Shown piece by piece: positions 8,081-15,864 of a DNA stretch of 64,000 bases. The stretch's first letter is position 1, and each line of letters starts with the position of its first letter. The position numbers were made by a program, and so were the translations under genes. The DNA comes from Brevibacillus sp. JNUCC-41 (GTDB lineage Bacteria > Bacillota > Bacilli > Bacillales > DSM-1321): NCBI RefSeq assembly GCF_014844095.1, contig NZ_CP062163.1:310001-374000 (forward strand), read 5' to 3'. Under the pieces are notes generated by a model, which had not been told where the DNA came from, made no database searches, and saw nothing but the letters and a program-made list of their open reading frames with translations.

Positions 8081-8847
8081 ATATGATAAAAATCTTTCGT
8101 ATTTTGATAAAGGATTTCATAGACATCCTCAATCGGCAATCCTTTAATCGAAGCAATCTGGCGCACACTGTCATGCATCATGCCGGGATGGGTCCATTTC
8201 CCATTGAAAACCCCTTCAAACGGCCATGGTCCATCCGTTTCAATCATCATCAGCTTAAGTGGGTATTCCGAAACCAATACCTGTATTTCCCTCTCATAAC
8301 AAACATCAGGAGTAATCGAAATGCGATAGTCCTTTTCGGCCATTCTTTCGACTGTCCGGATATCGCCTTTAAACCAATGAAAGTGTGCCTTTGTGATTTG
8401 ATGCTTATCCAAAAGGTCGCAAACGATGGGTGCATCGTCATGTACGGCATGGAGGATAACCGGCTTTTCAACCTCTTTAGCTAAGGTCAGGAACCTCTCC
8501 AGTATCGCTATATACGCTGACTTATCAATATCGGGATTTTCCTGCCTTAAATAATAGGGCAGCCCAACCTCACCTATGGCAACCATATCTTGATGATGTT
8601 CCCGCATCCAGTTCAAAAGTTCGTTCACTTCTTCATCACTTGGGAGGGGCTGCTCAGGATGAAAACCAAAGGCAGGCTTTATTCGTGAATCCTTCAGTGA
8701 GAGCTGATAATTATTAATCGAAGAAGCCAAATTCATGGAAACAGACAGTAAGGATTCCATATGAACCTTTTCCATGTCAGTCAGAATCTGCTTCCGCTTA
8801 ACAACGTCATACCTGTCCAAATGGATATGACTGTCGATGATCCTCAA
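8077..8847 (-). CDS. TatD family metal-dependent hydrolase
   Basis: 256 residues with the amidohydrolase-fold pattern of TatD proteins: DSHIHLDRY (metal-binding His pair, about 4-12), GEVGLPYY (bridging Glu, about 92), LHAVHDDAP, HFHWFKGD and ETDGPWPF (late Asp). TatD members are usually DNases or uncharacterised phosphoesterase/amidohydrolases. It starts only 15 bases after the ABC ATPase gene and shares its direction, so it is probably the last gene of the TPP-controlled thiamine-precursor operon. This suggests a salvage hydrolase, but no substrate can be read from the sequence. Tail overlaps the terminator at 8045-8080. Confidence 0.85.
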   Translation of the reverse strand: MRIIDSHIHLDRYDVVKRKQILTDMEKVHMESLLSVSMNLASSINNYQLSLKDSRIKPAFGFHPEQPLPSDEEVNELLNWMREHHQDMVAIGEVGLPYYLRQENPDIDKSAYIAILERFLTLAKEVEKPVILHAVHDDAPIVCDLLDKHQITKAHFHWFKGDIRTVERMAEKDYRISITPDVCYEREIQVLVSEYPLKLMMIETDGPWPFEGVFNGKWTHPGMMHDSVRQIASIKGLPIEDVYEILYQNTKDFYHI

Positions 8848-8862
8848 GTTTAATCGCCTCCC

Positions 8863-9606
8863 TTAAGTAGAAATAGTTGGCTTCAGCGCTGCATATAAGT
8901 CTCTCTTCAAATGAAAAAACTCATCACTAAGAAGCTGTTCTTCACTTCTTGGCCTTGGAAATGGAATTTCCACTTCTTTGATGACAGCAGCCGGTTTTGC
9001 TGATAACACATAGATTCTATCTGAAAGGAAAACTGCTTCATCTATGCTATGTGTAACAAATAGCACCGACCTCCGATTTTCTTCCCAAACCGACAATAGC
9101 CATTTTTGCATTTGCAATCTTGTCAGTTCATCCAAGGCAGAAAAGGGTTCGTCCAGGCACATCAAGTCCTGTGGACTTAAGATACTCCGGATGAATGCGG
9201 CCCTTTGCTTCATGCCTCCAGATAATTCATGCGGATATGCTTTCTCGTACTCTTCTAATCCGGCTTTCATCAATAGGGCTTTTGCCTTTTCTTTATCTCT
9301 GATCCCAGCAAGTTCACTTCCAAGCAAAACATTTTCCACTACCGTCCTCCAAGGTAAAAGGGAAGGCTGCTGAGGCATATAGCTGATATGGCCCTTTAAG
9401 CCGTTTATCTTTTTGGCACCCAGTGAAATGATTCCCTGATCCGGCTTCAAAATGCCGCCGATCAAGTGGAACAATGTACTTTTACCGCTGCCTGATGGCC
9501 CAAGGATCGTGACAAATTCCCCTTCATCCACATGGAAATTCATATTCTCCAATATATTCTGTTTACCATCGAAAGAATAGGAGACATCTTTAATTTCCAG
9601 ATTCAT
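8863..9606 (-). CDS. thiZ: ABC transporter ATP-binding protein, thiamine precursor (ThiZ-like)
   Basis: 247-residue ABC ATPase: Walker A GPSGSGKST (about 36-44), signature LSGGMKQR (about 127-134), Walker B LMCLDEPFSALDE (about 147-159), and H-loop FVTHSIDEA. The Q-loop is in YMPQQPSLLPW. Similar to the nitrate/taurine/thiamine-precursor subfamily. The start at 9606 overlaps the permease 3' end (9590), so translation is coupled. It energises uptake of a thiamine pyrimidine precursor, inferred from the TPP riboswitch and the binding protein in the same operon. Confidence 0.9.
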   Translation of the reverse strand: MNLEIKDVSYSFDGKQNILENMNFHVDEGEFVTILGPSGSGKSTLFHLIGGILKPDQGIISLGAKKINGLKGHISYMPQQPSLLPWRTVVENVLLGSELAGIRDKEKAKALLMKAGLEEYEKAYPHELSGGMKQRAAFIRSILSPQDLMCLDEPFSALDELTRLQMQKWLLSVWEENRRSVLFVTHSIDEAVFLSDRIYVLSAKPAAVIKEVEIPFPRPRSEEQLLSDEFFHLKRDLYAALKPTIST

Positions 9607-10372
9607 CCCTTTTCCCCTCCTTTCTCTTCCAAGAAACTAAGTATTTCTCCAGGACGGTGATGATTCCAAAAAAGATCAGGCTCATTCCCATGATGATGAA
9701 AATGGCAACAAACACCCGATCTGTCCTGAACGCAGAGGAAGCGAGAGTCATATAAACACCAATCCCCGATTTTGCTCCAAGCCATTCCGAAATAACCGCA
9801 CCCATTACACTATAGGTGGCCGAAATTTTCAGGCCGGAGAAAATGAACGGAATCGAGTGAGGAAGTTCCAGCTTCCAAAATAACTGGCTTTTTCCCGCTC
9901 CCATCATCTTGAAATAATGCTTAAGTTCGTACGGTGTCTGGCGTAAACCATCCAATGATGCAACCGCAACCGGAAAAAAACATACAAGCGATATCACGAT
10001 TAACTTAGGCAGCATGCCAAAGCCAAACCAGATCACCAAGAGCGGCGCCAGAACAATGATGGGTATATTTTGTGATAGTATGAGCAGAGGATAAACCGCA
10101 TCCTTCACACCTGGAAATAGGCGTAAGATTGCCGCGATCAATAAGCCGATGCAGCTTCCAATAAAAAAACCCGACAACGCAAGCTCGGTTGTGGATATAA
10201 GGTGTCCGTATAGATTGCTGGACGACTCAATTCCTTCAATGAAAATGGCCGATGGAGCGGGAAACAGCCATTCTTCGACTTTCAATAAAACTGTCACTGA
10301 CTCCCATACTATCAGCAACAATAATAAAAGAAAGAAGGGAGCCCCCTTCTTCCAAATTCCCCTTCCGTTCAT
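9590..10372 (-). CDS. thiX: ABC transporter permease, thiamine precursor (ThiX-like)
   Basis: 260-residue inner-membrane permease with about six helices and the EAA loop for contact with the ATPase (ELPHSIPFIFSGLKIS, about 168-183). Belongs to the binding-protein-dependent transport family used for nitrate, taurine and hydroxymethylpyrimidine. It overlaps the upstream thiamine-binding gene by four bases and the downstream ATPase by 17 bases, so the three are translationally linked. Confidence 0.9.
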   Translation of the reverse strand: MNGRGIWKKGAPFFLLLLLLIVWESVTVLLKVEEWLFPAPSAIFIEGIESSSNLYGHLISTTELALSGFFIGSCIGLLIAAILRLFPGVKDAVYPLLILSQNIPIIVLAPLLVIWFGFGMLPKLIVISLVCFFPVAVASLDGLRQTPYELKHYFKMMGAGKSQLFWKLELPHSIPFIFSGLKISATYSVMGAVISEWLGAKSGIGVYMTLASSAFRTDRVFVAIFIIMGMSLIFFGIITVLEKYLVSWKRKEGKRDESGN

Positions 10373-10653
10373 GCCCTATATTTCTCCGTTAACGTATCCA
10401 TCGTTATCCCGCTTGGCTGATATAATATTTTCACTTGGGAAATGACATTCGGCGATCCTATTTCAATCATTCTTACATTCATTTTTTCTATCACGGCAAA
10501 AAGTTCGGAAAGCTCACCCTCCATTGTCGTTTCAAGCGGGTGAACCTCATACTTGACACCTGATTCTTCAATGATCTTGATTGCTTCATCGACCATGGGG
10601 ATGACATTTTCCCCTTTAGGAATGATCTGTATGCTAATTAATGAGTTGGCCAT
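10369..10653 (-). CDS. MTH1187/YkoF-type thiamine-binding domain protein (DUF77)
   Basis: 94-residue cytoplasmic protein of the MTH1187 (DUF77) family: SLISIQIIPKGEN at the start, VKYEVHPLETTMEGE in the middle and ISQVKILYQPS near the end. These are small beta-alpha proteins that bind thiamine-like ligands and often sit in TPP-regulated ABC operons. It lies 11 bases after the binding protein gene and overlaps the permease start by four bases. It may act as a ligand sensor or carrier; function in this organism is inferred from context. Confidence 0.85.
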   Translation of the reverse strand: MANSLISIQIIPKGENVIPMVDEAIKIIEESGVKYEVHPLETTMEGELSELFAVIEKMNVRMIEIGSPNVISQVKILYQPSGITMDTLTEKYRA

Positions 10654-10664
10654 TGTATTTCCTC

Positions 10665-11669
10665 CTATTTTGGTAAAAATTCATTTGTAAATGCCTTTTC
10701 AGGATTGAAATCACCTTCAAGAAGCTTATTTTCAGTCATCCAATCACTGTAATTCTTCCAAATTGCAAGCTTTTGCTCACCCCATCGCGGAGCATCATCC
10801 TGATACTTGTCTGCCAGCCACTCCTGGCTTTTCTTCACTAGTTTTGCATCAAGATCCGGTGCAGATTTAATTAACATGTCCGCTGCATCATCAGGATTCT
10901 TGATCGCAAACTGGTACCCTTTCGAAGCTGCATGTACGAATGCTTTAACAGTCTCCGGATCTTCTTTTATCATCTTTTCATTCGTAGTCAATACAGGCGT
11001 ATAGTAATCAAGCTTATCAGAGTATTCGGTTAAGTAAACCATATTAAGCTTTTCATTTCGCAATTCAGCCTCAATCCCTGTCCATCCATAATAAATCCAG
11101 GCAAAATCTATATCCCTTTTAACCGAAGTGAAAAAATCCGTGTCTCCTGTATTGACTATATCCACTTTATTTACATCCGCATTTTCTTTTTTCATGAGTG
11201 AATCAATGATGGCCTTTTCAACCGGAGACCCCCAGCCACCATACGTTTTCCCTTCAAAATCCTTGGGAGTTTTAATGTTCTTTGCCTCAGGTGAAGCGAA
11301 TCCCGAGGTATTATGCTGGATGACGGCAGCTACCGAAACAATCGGCACGCCCTGCACGCGGGCCTGCGTTATGCCCTCCTGGTAACTCACGCCAAATTCA
11401 GATTTCCCTGAAGCGACAAGCTTATCAGCCCCGGCTTCACCTGGCATGATGATTTCCACATCAAGACCTTGTTCTTTAAAATAACCTTTTTCCTTGGCTA
11501 CATACAATCCTGTATGGTTTGTATTAGGTGTCCAATCGAGCACGACCGATACTTTTTTTAATTTTTCATTTCCTTCATTTTTAGATGCTTCTTCTTTTTC
11601 ATTAGTTCCGCCTGCACCGCATCCAGCCAAAAGGAACAACGAAGTTAACAGTGGCAAGAATTTATTCAA
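10665..11669 (-). CDS. thiY: ABC transporter substrate-binding lipoprotein, thiamine pyrimidine precursor (ThiY-like)
   Basis: 334 residues. A lipoprotein signal peptide ends in LFLLAGC (Cys about 17), then a charged linker, then an NMT1/THI5-like periplasmic-binding fold starting VVLDWTPNTNHTGLYVAKEKG (first part about 45-60). That W-T-P-N-T-N-H-T segment is typical of ThiY proteins that bind formylaminopyrimidine or hydroxymethylpyrimidine. First gene of the operon, directly under a TPP riboswitch. The order thiY-DUF77-thiX-thiZ-TatD, with very short gaps, reads as one salvage transporter operon. Confidence 0.93.
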   Translation of the reverse strand: MNKFLPLLTSLFLLAGCGAGGTNEKEEASKNEGNEKLKKVSVVLDWTPNTNHTGLYVAKEKGYFKEQGLDVEIIMPGEAGADKLVASGKSEFGVSYQEGITQARVQGVPIVSVAAVIQHNTSGFASPEAKNIKTPKDFEGKTYGGWGSPVEKAIIDSLMKKENADVNKVDIVNTGDTDFFTSVKRDIDFAWIYYGWTGIEAELRNEKLNMVYLTEYSDKLDYYTPVLTTNEKMIKEDPETVKAFVHAASKGYQFAIKNPDDAADMLIKSAPDLDAKLVKKSQEWLADKYQDDAPRWGEQKLAIWKNYSDWMTENKLLEGDFNPEKAFTNEFLPK

Positions 11670-11750
11670 GTCATTATCCTCCTACACATCATATAAGATC
11701 CATATGCCGGAACCATAATGGGGCTCCAGGGTTTATTCAAATACTGGATG

Positions 11751-11787
11751 AAAAAGCAAAAAACGCCCGAAGATGGATTCGGACGTT
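11751..11787 (-). terminator. Terminator of the TPP riboswitch expression platform
   Basis: AACGCCCGAA (11762-11771) and TTCGGACGTT (11778-11787) form a stem followed on the minus strand by TTTTTTGCTTTTT. It lies between the aptamer and thiY, as expected for ligand-induced premature termination. Confidence 0.85.
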
Positions 11788-11817
11788 AACATACAAAACA
11801 GAAAGTCAGTAATAATA

Positions 11818-11902
11818 TGTTCCCTCCGCTGGCATCATCCAGATCAGGTTCAAAGAGTCAGCATCTAAAGGATGCAATCTCAGCCAGCAGTACTGGCCCC
11901 CC
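11818..11902 (-). promoter_or_regulatory. TPP (THI-box) riboswitch
   Basis: On the minus strand the aptamer carries CTGAGA (within GGCTGAGATTG), then ACCTGATCTGGAT, then ATGCCAGCGGAGGGAA, the diagnostic thi-box segments in the right order and distance. It precedes thiY and a strong terminator, so TPP should switch the operon off. Confidence 0.96.
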
Positions 11903-11935
11903 TACATTTCTCGTACATATGAACTTTTCTCTCTC

Positions 11936-11944
11936 ATTATATCA
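11936..11944 (-). promoter_or_regulatory. Extended -10 promoter of the thiY operon
   Basis: Minus-strand TG-A-TATAAT, a perfect extended -10 for SigA, about 35 bases upstream of the TPP aptamer. The -35 region is weak. Confidence 0.6.
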
Positions 11945-12121
11945 ATTCATGGGGAAAAAGGAATACTAATTTGCTTCTTCTCGCTAATCGGAGAGGTATT
12001 CCTGCACTCTAGGATTTCTAGCAAAACATCTTTTGGAATAAAAGCAAAAAAAATTCTGCCTCTTTTCATTCCAATCATTCTCAGCTGTCACGTTCCAAAT
12101 AGTCAATTCAAAGCTTGCATT

Positions 12122-12173
12122 CATATAATGAGCATTATATGTAAACATTTTTGTTTACCGGTTTTATAAACCG
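12122..12173. promoter_or_regulatory. Three consecutive perfect dyads upstream of tgl
   Basis: CATATAATG-2-CATTATATG (12122-12141), GTAAAC-6-GTTTAC (12141-12158) and CGGTTT-3-AAACCG (12159-12173) follow each other with no gap, ending 31 bases before the tgl start. None has a T run for termination. They look like operator or transcription-control sites. In B. subtilis tgl is a late mother-cell gene, but I do not recognise these motifs as a known binding site. Confidence 0.5.
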
Positions 12174-12204
12174 TTCATTTCATAAGTAAAAGGTGGATAT
12201 GATC

Positions 12205-13032
12205 ATGATAAAGATTAATCACAAACGGTTAGATGTCAGTCAAATCCAACCAGGAATAGTATCTGCGAAATCACTTGAAATCGTCCAATTGCTGGCGGAG
12301 GATTCCAACATTTTTGAATATCGGAACTTTAGAATGTTTAATTTCGAGATACAACTGAGGAACCGGGTCATTGCGGCAGCTATTGCGTTGGATAAAAGTA
12401 ATGCAGAATTTTCCACACTTGAAGAATCGGCATCCAATCAACAATATTGGCACCTTTCAAAGGATGGCACCTTTACCCTTCAGCCAGGGGTTCTCCCTCA
12501 TGCTGCACTCGTTGATATTTTCATAAATGGAGGGCTTTATGCTTTTGAATGCGGGACTGCAATAGTCGTCACTTTTTTAAAGGCCATTTTGGATTTGATC
12601 GGCCCTAGGAATTTCGACGACCTTTTTTCAAACCTAGTTTTATATGACTGGCACCCTCCACAAAATATGGAACTCATTGTTCATAAAGGAAGGGATTATT
12701 TACCAGGTGATTGCCTTTACTTCAAAAACCCTGAGCACGACCTGGCAACTCCTGAATGGCAAGGTGAAAATGCCATATTATTAGGAAAAGACCTCTTATA
12801 TGGCCATGGGATCGGGATTACCAGTTCACAGGGAATCATCGATGAATTAAATAGCAATAGAAAGCCGTTCGCCACCATATCGGCATTCCTGACAGATCAT
12901 ATCATTTTCCTGGATAGTTCCTTCTATAGTCAATTCCAACAAAATATCCCCCGTGCAAAGTCCGATTACAGTCCTGTCAGCCTTTCCAATTGTATTGTAT
13001 CAGAAATAGGTTCGAGTTTTTACCTTTCATGA
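12205..13032 (+). CDS. tgl: Protein-glutamine gamma-glutamyltransferase (spore coat transglutaminase)
   Basis: 275 residues from the ATG at 12205, chosen because AGGTGG sits eight bases upstream; an ATG at 12199 is too close to it. It cross-links coat proteins through Gln-Lys isopeptides during sporulation. The catalytic Cys is in YAFECGTAIVV (about 115), and NPEHDLATPEWQGENAILL matches the second conserved block of Tgl. Slightly longer than the 245-residue B. subtilis protein. Monocistronic, convergent with rarD. Its place here, between the thiamine operon and rarD, differs from B. subtilis. Confidence 0.95.
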   Translation: MIKINHKRLDVSQIQPGIVSAKSLEIVQLLAEDSNIFEYRNFRMFNFEIQLRNRVIAAAIALDKSNAEFSTLEESASNQQYWHLSKDGTFTLQPGVLPHAALVDIFINGGLYAFECGTAIVVTFLKAILDLIGPRNFDDLFSNLVLYDWHPPQNMELIVHKGRDYLPGDCLYFKNPEHDLATPEWQGENAILLGKDLLYGHGIGITSSQGIIDELNSNRKPFATISAFLTDHIIFLDSSFYSQFQQNIPRAKSDYSPVSLSNCIVSEIGSSFYLS

Positions 13033-13057
13033 CCCGGGCATTTTCTCCTAACCGGCA

Positions 13058-13096
13058 TAAAAAAATGCTTGGAGAGAAATCTCCGAGCATTTTTTG
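13058..13096. terminator. Bidirectional terminator between tgl and rarD
   Basis: AAAAAATGCTTGGAGA and TCTCCGAGCATTTTTT make a long stem with a GAAA-type loop and A/T runs on both sides. Confidence 0.9.
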
Positions 13097-13100
13097 TTAT

Positions 13101-14030
13101 TCACGCACCAATATTCCCTTTGCCTTTGAACCTGCGGGCACTTGCCTGACCCCATTTCGTTATGGATAATGTATAAACAGCCAAGGCTGACCATATGAAC
13201 AAAAAGGCTAAAAGGTGTGCTTTGGTAAAACTTTCATGATAGACGAATACCCCGATCAATAAAGATAAGGTCGGAGCGATATACTGAAAAATGCCAAGCA
13301 TCGATAACGGGATCTTCTCCGCCCCTTTCGCAAAATATAAAAGAGGCAATGCCGTGACAATCCCGCCGCCCACCAACAGCAAGCTTGTACTTCCCTCTGT
13401 AAAGAATTGCATTTCTGATTGGTTCATCAAGTATATCAGGTAACCCAGGGCAAGAGGCGTTACCATCATCGTTTCGAGCGTCAGCCCGATCGCCGATTCG
13501 GCCTTGATCATTTTTTTTGCCAGACCGTATAATCCGAACGTCATGGCCAAAACAAGAGAGATCCACGGGATGGTGCCGAAATGAATGCCAAGGATCAAGA
13601 CTCCGATTCCTGCAAGCAGGAATGAAATGATTTGGGCCCGGCTCAGTTTTTCTTTTAAGACTATCACTCCCAATAGTACACTGACTAGCGGATTGATATA
13701 ATATCCAAGGCTCGTGTCGAGGATCCGTCCTGAGTTAACGGCCCAGATGAACACTCCCCAATTAGCTGTAACAAGCAGTGACGCCGTTAGTAATGCCGTA
13801 AAGAGTTTGGGATTTCCCATTATGTTTTTGACATAATCAAGAAACGCTTGCCATTTTTTCATGAACATCAATAAAACCAGCATGAACACGAAAGACCATA
13901 ATACCCTCTGAGCTAAAATTTCTGTTGCACCGACTCCCTGAAGGAACTTCCAGTAAATCGGCACGACTCCCCACATCATGTAAGAAAGGGCTGCATAGAT
14001 TGCCCCTTCTCTTTGTTCATCCACTTTCAT
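13101..14030 (-). CDS. rarD: EamA/RarD family membrane transporter
   Basis: 309 residues from the ATG at 14030, which has AGAAGG six bases upstream; a start at 14048 lacks a site. About ten membrane helices in two EamA repeats. Residues near GAIYAALSYMMWGVVPIYWK mark the RarD subgroup, and GYYINPLVSVLLGV and FQYIAPTLSLLIGV are the paired repeat motifs. RarD proteins are predicted drug/metabolite exporters; substrate unknown. Monocistronic. Confidence 0.9.
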   Translation of the reverse strand: MKVDEQREGAIYAALSYMMWGVVPIYWKFLQGVGATEILAQRVLWSFVFMLVLLMFMKKWQAFLDYVKNIMGNPKLFTALLTASLLVTANWGVFIWAVNSGRILDTSLGYYINPLVSVLLGVIVLKEKLSRAQIISFLLAGIGVLILGIHFGTIPWISLVLAMTFGLYGLAKKMIKAESAIGLTLETMMVTPLALGYLIYLMNQSEMQFFTEGSTSLLLVGGGIVTALPLLYFAKGAEKIPLSMLGIFQYIAPTLSLLIGVFVYHESFTKAHLLAFLFIWSALAVYTLSITKWGQASARRFKGKGNIGA

Positions 14031-14110
14031 AACAAGCCTTCTTTCCATTTACATTCCTTTATCTAATTCCATCTAATAATTTTGTATTTCCATTTCTTTT
14101 TTTGCAACTG

Positions 14111-15712
14111 TTATTTTTTATCATACATGATTTTGTCATCGATGACCGTCATGACCGCCTCTGCTTGTAGGAGATCATCCGGCGCCACAGCAAAAACATC
14201 CAGATTAAATACGGTAAAATCGGCATCGTACCCTTCATTGATCACACCGCGGCGCTTTTCCTGGCCGATTGCTGCAGCACTCCCTTTTGTATACAGTGAG
14301 AAAGCCTCGTATACGGAAAGCCTTTCGCCCAAGCCATATACGGTCGGGTCCTCACTGTTGATTTTCTTCCTTGTGATAGCTGCATGAATGCCCAAAATTG
14401 GATTTAATGGTTCAATGGGTGCATCCGACCCTCCCGCACAAATGATGCCCAAATTCAAATAGGTTTTCCAGGCATAGGAGGATTCCAGTAGATCGGCTGG
14501 AACCTTTTCTTCCACCCACGGAAAATCGGAAGGGACGAAACCCGGCTGGATATCAAAGATTACCGGCAGTTTTGCCGCCCGCTCCAACAGCTCCGGCCGG
14601 ACAATCTGCGCATGGATGAGCCGGTCCCTCTGCCCCTTTATTGGCGGGAGGGCTTCTACTGCATTCAGGACGTATTCAAAAGCGAGATCGCCAATCGCAT
14701 GTACAGCAATCGGCATTCCGGCATCCCTTGCTTTTTTCACCCATTCCTGAAGCTCGTTTTCAGTGAATATCGCGACTCCATTCGTATCCTTTTGATCTAC
14801 ATAAGGCTCGCTCAACAGAGCTGTGCGGCCGCCCAAGGAGCCGTCGGTAAATATCTTCATGCTGTCAAATTTGATATATCGCGTACCTTTCTGATAGCCG
14901 CCGCCTGCTGCCAGCATTTCTTCAAACGCTTTGTGATGGACGAGCAAATTGGCGCGAAAGGCCATTCCCCGGTCCTCGATAACCGATTTAAACGCCTGAT
15001 ATGCCGGCATGAAGCCATTGTAATAATAAAGGTCTTCGGTATGCCCCCCTGTCAAACCTAGCTTATATGCGTCTTCTATGGCCTCTGTGAGCGCGTTTTC
15101 GATATACTCTTGATCAATCCCGGGAAGTCTGTCTAAAATAAAGTTCTGCGCTTGACTTTCTTTAAATAAACCATTTAAACGCCCGTCAGGATAACGGCAG
15201 ATCACCCCGCCTGTAGGTTCCTTTATATCTTCTTTAATATCCGCTTCCAATAGGGCGCGGGAATTGACCACCAAGGCATGACGGCAAATCCTTTTCAATA
15301 CGATGGGATGTTCTGTCGATATCTCGTCAAGCTCATCCCGTAATATCAATTCAGGACTCGGCCATTCATTTTCATTCCATCCTTCGGCAACAATCCACTT
15401 TCCGGCCGGGGTTTTTGAGCACTTTTCCTTCAAGGATTTCAAGATGGCCTCCCTGCTATCCATCAAAGAGAGGTCTAAACGAAGCAGCCTTTCACCATGC
15501 CCGACCAAATGAAGGTGACTATCCACTAACCCCGGCAGCATCGTTTGTCCATTTAAGTCGATTTCCCTGGAAATATTGCCGGCATATTCATTTTTCAAAT
15601 AGTCCTGGCTGCCGGTATCAACAATTACCCCCTTTTCAGTGAAGACTGCCTTCACTTGATCGTTTTCTTTAATCATCGTATAAATCGACCCATTGAACCA
15701 TAACGTTCCCAT
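14111..15712 (-). CDS. ytcJ: YtcJ-like amidohydrolase family protein
   Basis: 533 residues. Beta-sandwich ends flank an amidohydrolase barrel: LPGLVDSHLHLVGHG (metal His pair, about 58-72), a Gly/Thr-rich GLTGGHTEDLY, KIFTDGSLGGRTALL, VHAIGDLAFE, then CAGGSDAPIEPLNP (late Asp). It is the YtcJ type (exoenzyme regulatory protein AepA-like annotation in databases). Hydrolyses an unknown cyclic amide, amide or ester. Follows the acyl-CoA synthetase gene with a terminator between, so it is probably a separate unit. Homologue sits at the same place in B. subtilis. Confidence 0.88.
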   Translation of the reverse strand: MGTLWFNGSIYTMIKENDQVKAVFTEKGVIVDTGSQDYLKNEYAGNISREIDLNGQTMLPGLVDSHLHLVGHGERLLRLDLSLMDSREAILKSLKEKCSKTPAGKWIVAEGWNENEWPSPELILRDELDEISTEHPIVLKRICRHALVVNSRALLEADIKEDIKEPTGGVICRYPDGRLNGLFKESQAQNFILDRLPGIDQEYIENALTEAIEDAYKLGLTGGHTEDLYYYNGFMPAYQAFKSVIEDRGMAFRANLLVHHKAFEEMLAAGGGYQKGTRYIKFDSMKIFTDGSLGGRTALLSEPYVDQKDTNGVAIFTENELQEWVKKARDAGMPIAVHAIGDLAFEYVLNAVEALPPIKGQRDRLIHAQIVRPELLERAAKLPVIFDIQPGFVPSDFPWVEEKVPADLLESSYAWKTYLNLGIICAGGSDAPIEPLNPILGIHAAITRKKINSEDPTVYGLGERLSVYEAFSLYTKGSAAAIGQEKRRGVINEGYDADFTVFNLDVFAVAPDDLLQAEAVMTVIDDKIMYDKK

Positions 15713-15822
15713 TCCGGCTTTACACTCCTTATTAAATGATTGTTACTGTGCAGATATGCAGTAAGTGTACCATCTCATATCACGGAATCCCATATTTATG
15801 CTTTTATCCAAGTACCTGTAAT

Positions 15823-15851
15823 AAAAAAAACGCCAGCCGTTGGGGCTGACG
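15823..15851 (-). terminator. Terminator of mbcS
   Basis: CGCCAGCC (15831-15838) pairs with GGCTGACG (15844-15851) using one G-T pair. The minus-strand side has eight T. Confidence 0.85.
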
Positions 15852-15864
15852 GTAATGCTTTCAA

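Noticed and set aside
11812-11902. Novel structured RNA
   Set aside because: All core segments match the known TPP riboswitch, so it is not new in itself.
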